NCBI RefSeq assembly: GCF_023701945.1
Contig: NZ_JABAEF010000010.1
Span: 124,001-188,000 of the forward strand
DNA from: Rhizobium sp. CG5
GTDB lineage: Bacteria; Pseudomonadota; Alphaproteobacteria; Rhizobiales; Rhizobiaceae
Direction: 5' to 3'
DNA: 64,000 nt
The notes below the pieces were generated by a model. That model saw nothing but the letters and a program-made list of their open reading frames with translations. It was not told the origin of the DNA and made no database searches. Of this stretch, positions 59,503 through 64,000 are shown one piece after another. Every line of letters starts with the position of its first letter. Positions within the stretch are counted from its first letter, which is position 1. A program made the translations under genes and the position numbers.

Positions 59503-60927
59503 TCAATGGGACAGACCGGCGATCGCCTTGGCGAAATCGTCGGCCTCGAAGGGTTCGAGATCGTCGACGCCCTCGCCGACGCCGATGAAATAGACCGGCA
59601 GCTTGTGCTTGGCGGCGATGGCGACCAGAATGCCGCCGCGCGCCGTGCCGTCGAGCTTGGTCATGACAAGGCCGTTGACGCCGGCGACATTGCGGAAGAT
59701 CTCCACTTGGTTCATGGCGTTCTGGCCGGTCGTCGCATCCAGCGTCTGCAGCACGGTATGCGGCGCATCGGGATCGAGCTTGCCGAGCACGCGCACGATC
59801 TTTTCCAGCTCCGCCATCAGCTCGGTCTTGTTCTGCAGCCGGCCGGCGGTATCGATGATCAGCACGTCGCTCTTCTTCTCGCGGGCCTGCTCGAAGGCCT
59901 CATAGGCAAGGCCGGCCGCATCGGCGCCGAGCTTCGAGGAGATGATGTCGGAGCCGGTGCGGTCCGCCCAGATCTTCAGCTGCTCGATCGCCGCGGCGCG
60001 AAACGTGTCGCCGGCCGCCAGCATGACCTTGAGGCCAGAGCCGGACAGTTTTGCCGCCAGCTTGCCGATCGTCGTCGTCTTGCCGGTACCGTTGACGCCG
60101 ACGACGAGGATGACATGCGGCTTGTGGTTGAGGTCGAGCGCGAGCGGCTTGGCGACCGGCGTCAGCACCTTGGAAATCTCGGCCGCCATGATGCGCGCCA
60201 CGTCCTCGCCGGTGACATCCTTGCCGTAGCGCTCCGACGACAGCGCGCCGCTGACCCGCATGGCGGTCTCGACACCGAGATCGGCCTGGATCAGCAAATC
60301 CTCCAGATCCTGCAGCGTATCGTCGTCCAGCTTGCGCTTGGTAAACAGCGCGGTGATCTGGCCGGTCAGCTGCGACGAAGTGCGAGACAGCCCGGCCCGC
60401 AGCCGCTGGAACCACGAGAGTTTGACCTCGGGGGTTATAGGCGCGGGCTCAGGGGCCTTGGCGGCCGTCGCGAAACCCTTGGGCAGGGCGATGTCGGGTG
60501 TGGGCGATGCTTCGGTTTCGCTGATTTGGTTATCGGGCGTTGCGGGGCCGGGCTCACCCCCCTCTGCCCTGCCGGGCATCTCCCCCTCAAGGGGGGAGAT
60601 CGGCAAGGGGTTGGCGCTCGCGTCCTTTTCAAGCGATTCCGGTGCAAGGCTGGCCGCTTTGTCCGAGGTGCCATCGGCAGGCTCGGCCCCATCTCCCCCC
60701 TTGAGGGGGAGATGTCCCGAAGGGACAGAGGGGCGTATGGCCTCGGACGCAGCGATTGCCTCCGCCTCAACGGCCGGATCGAGCAGAGCCAGCGGCAGCA
60801 GTTCCATGTCGGCTTCGCTCGGCAGGTCTGCGGGCAACGGTGCCGTTTCGGTGGCGAGATCCGCGGGTGTTTCCACCGGCTTGTCCTTGCCGAAGCTGAA
60901 AACCTTCTTGATGAAACCGAGCGCCAT
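59503..60927 (-). CDS. ftsY: signal recognition particle receptor FtsY
   Basis: A 474-residue SRP GTPase that docks ribosome-SRP complexes at the inner membrane. The NG domain starts near 168 (LSWFQRLRAGLSR), with G1 GVNGTGKT at 277-284, DTAGR (G3) and TKLDGTARGG (G4). The acidic N-terminal A region is interrupted by a 60-codon palindromic repeat at residues about 65-125 that keeps the frame. The rest is standard. It is followed on the same strand by yciB. Confidence 0.97.
   Translation of the reverse strand: MALGFIKKVFSFGKDKPVETPADLATETAPLPADLPSEADMELLPLALLDPAVEAEAIAASEAIRPSVPSGHLPLKGGDGAEPADGTSDKAASLAPESLEKDASANPLPISPLEGEMPGRAEGGEPGPATPDNQISETEASPTPDIALPKGFATAAKAPEPAPITPEVKLSWFQRLRAGLSRTSSQLTGQITALFTKRKLDDDTLQDLEDLLIQADLGVETAMRVSGALSSERYGKDVTGEDVARIMAAEISKVLTPVAKPLALDLNHKPHVILVVGVNGTGKTTTIGKLAAKLSGSGLKVMLAAGDTFRAAAIEQLKIWADRTGSDIISSKLGADAAGLAYEAFEQAREKKSDVLIIDTAGRLQNKTELMAELEKIVRVLGKLDPDAPHTVLQTLDATTGQNAMNQVEIFRNVAGVNGLVMTKLDGTARGGILVAIAAKHKLPVYFIGVGEGVDDLEPFEADDFAKAIAGLSH
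60556..60735. repeat. RIME-like palindromic repeat inside ftsY
   Basis: A 180-bp segment, exactly 60 codons. Its left end, 60556-60602, is identical over 47 nt to the left arm of the repeat at 55300-55561; its right end is an inverted, diverged copy (GATGTCCCGAAGGGACAGAGGGG in outline). It encodes the peptides PSVPSGHLPLKGGD and ISPLEGEMPGRAEGG within FtsY. Such peptides come from the repeat and not from the FtsY family. Confidence 0.9.
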
Positions 60928-60947
60928 GGGCCTTGCTTTTCCGTGTC

Positions 60948-62225
60948 TCAGGCAGCCGCAGATTGCGCTGCCGATGCAATCGTCAGATGGCGGCCGGTGT
61001 GACCGCCGATCGAAACCTCAACAAGCGCGCCCGGCGCAAAGCCCGGCGCTGCCACGAGGGTGAAGTCCTCCGTATGGGCCATTTCGTGGCGTTCGACCAG
61101 CAGCTTCTGCCGCGTGCCGGTCAGCCGGCCGAGATGCGCCGCATGCAGGGCCTCGCCGCGCTCGCGCAGCCGTGCCGCCCGCTCCTTGACCAGCCGCCGG
61201 TCAAGCTGCGGCATGCGGGCCGCCGGCGTGCCGGGTCGCGGGCTATAGGGAAAGACATGCAGATGGGCGATGCCGATCTCGTCGGCAAGGCTTGCCGCAT
61301 TGTCGAACATCGCCTCGGTTTCGGTCGGGAAGCCGGCAATCATGTCGGCGCCGAACGCCATGTCGGGCCGCAGCCGGCACACCTCAGCCGTGAAGGCCAC
61401 AGCATCGGCGCGGCTGTGACGACGCTTCATGCGCTTCAGGATCATGTCGTCGCCATGCTGCAGCGACAGATGCAGATGCGGCATGAAGCGCGGCTCGTCG
61501 GCGATCAGGTCGAGCAGATGTCGATCGACCTCGATACTGTCGATCGACGACAGCCGCAGTCGAACGATCTCCGGCACCTGGCGCAGCAGGGTCTTGGCCA
61601 GAAGGCCGAGCGTCGGCCCTCCAGGCAGATCGGCGCCATAGCTGGTGGCATCGACGCCGGTCAGCACCACCTCACGGTAGCCGCTCTCGATCAGTTGGCG
61701 GGCCTGCGCCACCACGGCGCCCATCGGCACCGAGCGGGAATTGCCGCGGCCATAGGGGATGATGCAGAAGGTGCAGCGATGATCGCAGCCGGTCTGCACC
61801 TGCAGGAAACCGCGCACATGGCCGTCGATATGCGCCACCATCTGCGGCGCGGTCTCGGTGACGCTCATGATATCGTTGACGCGCAGCTTTTCCTCCGCCG
61901 AAACCCCGAAATCCGGCAAAGCGCGATAGGCGGTCGCGGTCAGCTTTTCCTCGTTGCCGAGGACGAGATCGACCTCCGGCATGTCGGCAAATGTCTGCGC
62001 CTCGGTCTGGGCGGCGCAGCCGGTGACGATGATGCGGGCCTCTGGGTTATCGCGGCGCGCCCGGCGGATCGCCTGGCGGGCCTGGCGCACGGCCTCGCCG
62101 GTCACCGCACAGGTATTGACCAGAATGGCATTGTTGAGACCCGCCTTGCCGGCTTCGGCCTTCATCACTTCGGATTCATAGGTATTGAGCCGGCAACCGA
62201 AGGTTATAACCTCGACGCCGGTCAC
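60948..62225 (-). CDS. mtaB: tRNA t6A37 methylthiotransferase MtaB
   Basis: A 425-residue radical-SAM methylthiotransferase that makes ms2t6A37. The auxiliary cluster ligands are C11, C39 and C70; the radical-SAM motif is C147-x3-C151-x2-C154 (CDHRCTFC). The start is GTG at 62225, overlapping the dapF stop (GTGA); the upstream frame inside dapF is a shadow. Its substrate, t6A, is made with the help of TsaD, encoded at 18770-19867. Confidence 0.95.
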   Translation of the reverse strand: MTGVEVITFGCRLNTYESEVMKAEAGKAGLNNAILVNTCAVTGEAVRQARQAIRRARRDNPEARIIVTGCAAQTEAQTFADMPEVDLVLGNEEKLTATAYRALPDFGVSAEEKLRVNDIMSVTETAPQMVAHIDGHVRGFLQVQTGCDHRCTFCIIPYGRGNSRSVPMGAVVAQARQLIESGYREVVLTGVDATSYGADLPGGPTLGLLAKTLLRQVPEIVRLRLSSIDSIEVDRHLLDLIADEPRFMPHLHLSLQHGDDMILKRMKRRHSRADAVAFTAEVCRLRPDMAFGADMIAGFPTETEAMFDNAASLADEIGIAHLHVFPYSPRPGTPAARMPQLDRRLVKERAARLRERGEALHAAHLGRLTGTRQKLLVERHEMAHTEDFTLVAAPGFAPGALVEVSIGGHTGRHLTIASAAQSAAA

Positions 62226-63139
62226 CGGGCCTTGGCCCCGAGTTCGGCCGAATTCTCGGCCTCGCGTTGCCAGGCGCCGGTTGTCGGATCGACGCTGCCT
62301 GACCATTCCCATTCGGCAGGGCCGGTCATGATGACGTGGTCGTCGCGCTCGCGCCAGTCGATGACCAGCGGCTGGCGGCTCGGGCTGGAGGCGACATTGA
62401 TCGTCACCGTGCGCCCGGTTCGCCCGGTGCGCGCCGCACTGACCCCGGCCGCACAGGCCGCCGATCCACAGGCCAGCGTCAGGCCGGCGCCGCGCTCCCA
62501 GGTCCGTGTCGTCAGCGACGACGGCGAGGTCACCTGCGCCAGCGTGATATTGGCTTTTTCCGGGAACATCGGATGGTTTTCGAGCAGCGGGCCGAAGCGG
62601 CCGAGATCGAAGCTCATCACGTCACGGTCGACCCAGAAGATCGCATGGGGATTGCCCATCGATAGGACGGAAGGCGAATGCAGGATCGGATCGTCGATCG
62701 GGCCGATCTGCAGCTCGATGCGGCTGGTATCGAAAAACTCTTCCGACAGCGGGATCTTGTCCCAGGTAAAGATCGGCGTGCCCATGTCGACCGAAATGGT
62801 GCCGTCCTCATGCTCGATGGCATTGAGAATGCCGGCCACCGTCTGGAAGGTGAAGCTTTTGCGCCCGGTCTCGGCCGACAGCGCCTGCACCACGCAGCGC
62901 GTGCCATTGCCGCAGGCCTGAGCCTTCGAGCCGTCGCAATTGAGGATATCGATGAAGGCATCGGTGCCGTCGCGCCGGGGATCGTGGATCGCCATGATCT
63001 GGTCGAAGCGCGTCTCGACATCGGCATTGAGCGCAATCGCCGCCTCCGGCGTCACCCGATCCAGCCTGCCGCGCATGTCGACAACCAGGATCTTGTTGCC
63101 AAGCCCGTTCATCCTGGCGAATTCGACCGATGTGCTCAT
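62222..63139 (-). CDS. dapF: diaminopimelate epimerase
   Basis: A 305-residue racemase for lysine and peptidoglycan synthesis. The two catalytic cysteines are C76 ([10 protein letters not shown]) and C224 (LACGSAACA). The N-terminal segment reads [13 protein letters not shown], the alphaproteobacterial variant of the usual MNGxGNDF. The ATG at 63139 is preferred; an earlier frame opening to 63163 is not ATG. It overlaps mtaB by 4 nt. Confidence 0.96.
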   Translation of the reverse strand: MSTSVEFARMNGLGNKILVVDMRGRLDRVTPEAAIALNADVETRFDQIMAIHDPRRDGTDAFIDILNCDGSKAQACGNGTRCVVQALSAETGRKSFTFQTVAGILNAIEHEDGTISVDMGTPIFTWDKIPLSEEFFDTSRIELQIGPIDDPILHSPSVLSMGNPHAIFWVDRDVMSFDLGRFGPLLENHPMFPEKANITLAQVTSPSSLTTRTWERGAGLTLACGSAACAAGVSAARTGRTGRTVTINVASSPSRQPLVIDWRERDDHVIMTGPAEWEWSGSVDPTTGAWQREAENSAELGAKAR

Positions 63140-63224
63140 GAAACCGTTTCCGTTGCTTTTCAAAGCTTATATGGCGGAAAACCGGCGGAATTACCAGAGG
63201 CGCATGCTCCGTTGCGGCGTCGTG

Positions 63225-63275
63225 CCATGCCCCTCACCCTGGCCCTCTCCCCGCCACGCGGGGAGAGGGGACACA
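63225..63275. repeat. GC-rich palindromic repeat near the PIN gene end
   Basis: Arms CCCTCTCCCCGC (63243-63254) and GCGGGGAGAGGG (63258-63269) with a 3-nt loop form a 12-bp perfect hairpin, preceded by CCCCTCACCCTGG. This kind of sequence is a frequent small repeat in rhizobial genomes. It sits between dapF and the PIN gene, 19 nt from the PIN stop, and may act as a weak terminator for it. Confidence 0.7.
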
Positions 63276-63294
63276 GATCTTGTGCGGCGGCAAA

Positions 63295-63909
63295 TCACAG
63301 GCCCGGCTCTGTTTCTGACTTCTGAAGAACCGTCCAGAGTGAACTGGGCGTAAAATCATAGCCCAAACGAATCCATCGCATGACATCGAACGGGTGCGCG
63401 ATGATGAGGTCCGCATTGCCGATCTCATATCTGAGAGCCTGCAGGGTGCGCTTGCCTGAAGACGTATCCACCACTTGGGTATCGACGACAGATGCATCCT
63501 TGGTCGTAAAATCCTTGAGATTGTCCGTGACAAGGATGTCGGCTCTGGCCCCGAAGGCCGTGGCCAATACACCCGCATCCTCGACATCAGACATCGCGAA
63601 GCGCTCTTCTCCACCCAGAATGAGATAGGGATCGAGAGCATCCGGGCCGTAGGTCATGATATCGACGATCGCACCGGAGTACGCGGCGACGAGCTCCGCC
63701 GAGAATTGCTGCCGGCGGAGAACCGTTTCGAGCGTTTCGATCATTTTAAGCGAGATGAGCAGTTGCGACTTGTCGGCCATGCCCCATGTCTGACTGGCCA
63801 CCATGGACACCAGGGTCTGGGTCGCGGTTCCCGTGTGACCGCGATCATGAGCGATAATGTTGCCCACGAAGACATTGACGTCGAGCAAAACCCGGACGGG
63901 ACGGTCCAT
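63295..63909 (-). CDS. PIN domain protein (putative VapC-like ribonuclease toxin)
   Basis: A 204-residue protein of the PIN fold. The acidic residues expected in the active site are at LLDVNVFVG (D10), EDAGVLATAFGARADILVTDNLKDF (two to three Asp/Glu), as in metal-dependent RNases. It is longer than classic VapC (about 130 residues), like the COG2405/PIN_3-type group. It starts 3 nt after the stop of a small upstream gene that would be its antitoxin. Confidence 0.82.
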   Translation of the reverse strand: MDRPVRVLLDVNVFVGNIIAHDRGHTGTATQTLVSMVASQTWGMADKSQLLISLKMIETLETVLRRQQFSAELVAAYSGAIVDIMTYGPDALDPYLILGGEERFAMSDVEDAGVLATAFGARADILVTDNLKDFTTKDASVVDTQVVDTSSGKRTLQALRYEIGNADLIIAHPFDVMRWIRLGYDFTPSSLWTVLQKSETEPGL

Positions 63910-63912
63910 ACC

Positions 63913-64000
63913 CTAAATTCGCTGTGCTGCGAGGCGGCTGAGGGCTGTGGCTTCTTCCATCATGTCGATCTCGCTGGACGCATGCTCCGGTCCTCCGAAA
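63913..64000 (-). CDS. partial small protein, possible antitoxin of PIN gene
   Basis: Only the last 28 residues are visible (GGPEHASSEIDMMEEATALS followed by RLAAQRI) before the TAG at 63913; the start lies beyond the window. Its stop is 3 nt before the PIN ATG, so the two are translationally coupled, the usual antitoxin-toxin order. The helical, acidic C-terminus is compatible with an antitoxin, but no DNA-binding domain is in view. Confidence 0.5.
   Translation of the reverse strand, partial: FGGPEHASSEIDMMEEATALSRLAAQRI

Overview
The window is a conserved block of chromosome from a GC-rich alphaproteobacterium, most probably a member of the Rhizobiaceae (Rhizobium/Agrobacterium group). 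The evidence is the gene order mdh-sucCDAB, sdhCDAB, tsaD-gpsA next to hemCD and a mitofilin-like gene, and ccmABCDG-yciB-ftsY-mtaB-dapF, together with an Omp19-like lipoprotein, an IalB-family protein and GC-rich palindromic repeats of the kind scattered through rhizobial genomes. I found no tRNA, rRNA, CRISPR array, insertion sequence or prophage. Most of the sequence is housekeeping DNA.

Layout. 1-1.6 kb: a truncated secreted protein, a LysE-type exporter and a MAPEG membrane protein. 1.6-9.2 kb: the TCA operon mdh-sucC-sucD-sucA-sucB, all on the minus strand. 9.4-11.1 kb: zapE and an Omp19/Inh lipoprotein. 11.3-15.6 kb: succinate dehydrogenase sdhCDAB with an FkbM-type methyltransferase between sdhA and sdhB. 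16-19.9 kb: a minus-strand run tsaD-gpsA-yciI-EVE-lysine methyltransferase, divergent from 19.9-25.8 kb hemC-hemD-mitofilin-hemY-terB-amidotransferase. 25.8-35.9 kb: two MFS transporters, yggT, a DUF167 gene, ppa, a GNAT gene, typA, an M3 oligopeptidase and small unknown genes. 36-45 kb: argG, an SDR, a second LysE exporter, two small secreted proteins, rlmN, ialB, ykvA, phhB, a low-molecular-weight phosphatase, thpR and a tesA-like esterase. 45-51.5 kb: an ABC exporter pair (ATPase plus FtsX-type permease), a Bax-inhibitor-1 protein with a structured leader, a PAT-like acetyltransferase, DUF2794 and DUF1223 genes. 51.7-64 kb: acnA divergent from the cytochrome c maturation operon ccmABCDG, an orphan HigA antitoxin, DUF2585, yciB, ftsY, mtaB, dapF and a PIN-domain gene at the right edge.

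Functionally the window concentrates respiratory carbon metabolism (malate dehydrogenase, 2-oxoglutarate dehydrogenase E1/E2, succinyl-CoA synthetase, succinate dehydrogenase, aconitase), haem synthesis and cytochrome c maturation.

The most unusual signals are small. A palindromic repeat sits in frame inside the ftsY coding sequence, and 47 nt of it are identical to a 49-bp inverted repeat that splits ccmA from ccmB. A 12-codon remnant of a higB toxin lies before an orphan higA. A methyltransferase gene sits inside the sdh operon. A long hairpin separates sucD from sucA. Clean palindromes lie in the mdh, sdh and acnA/ccmA promoter regions. Two convergent genes share 91 bp of coding sequence. 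No clearly new multi-gene system was found.
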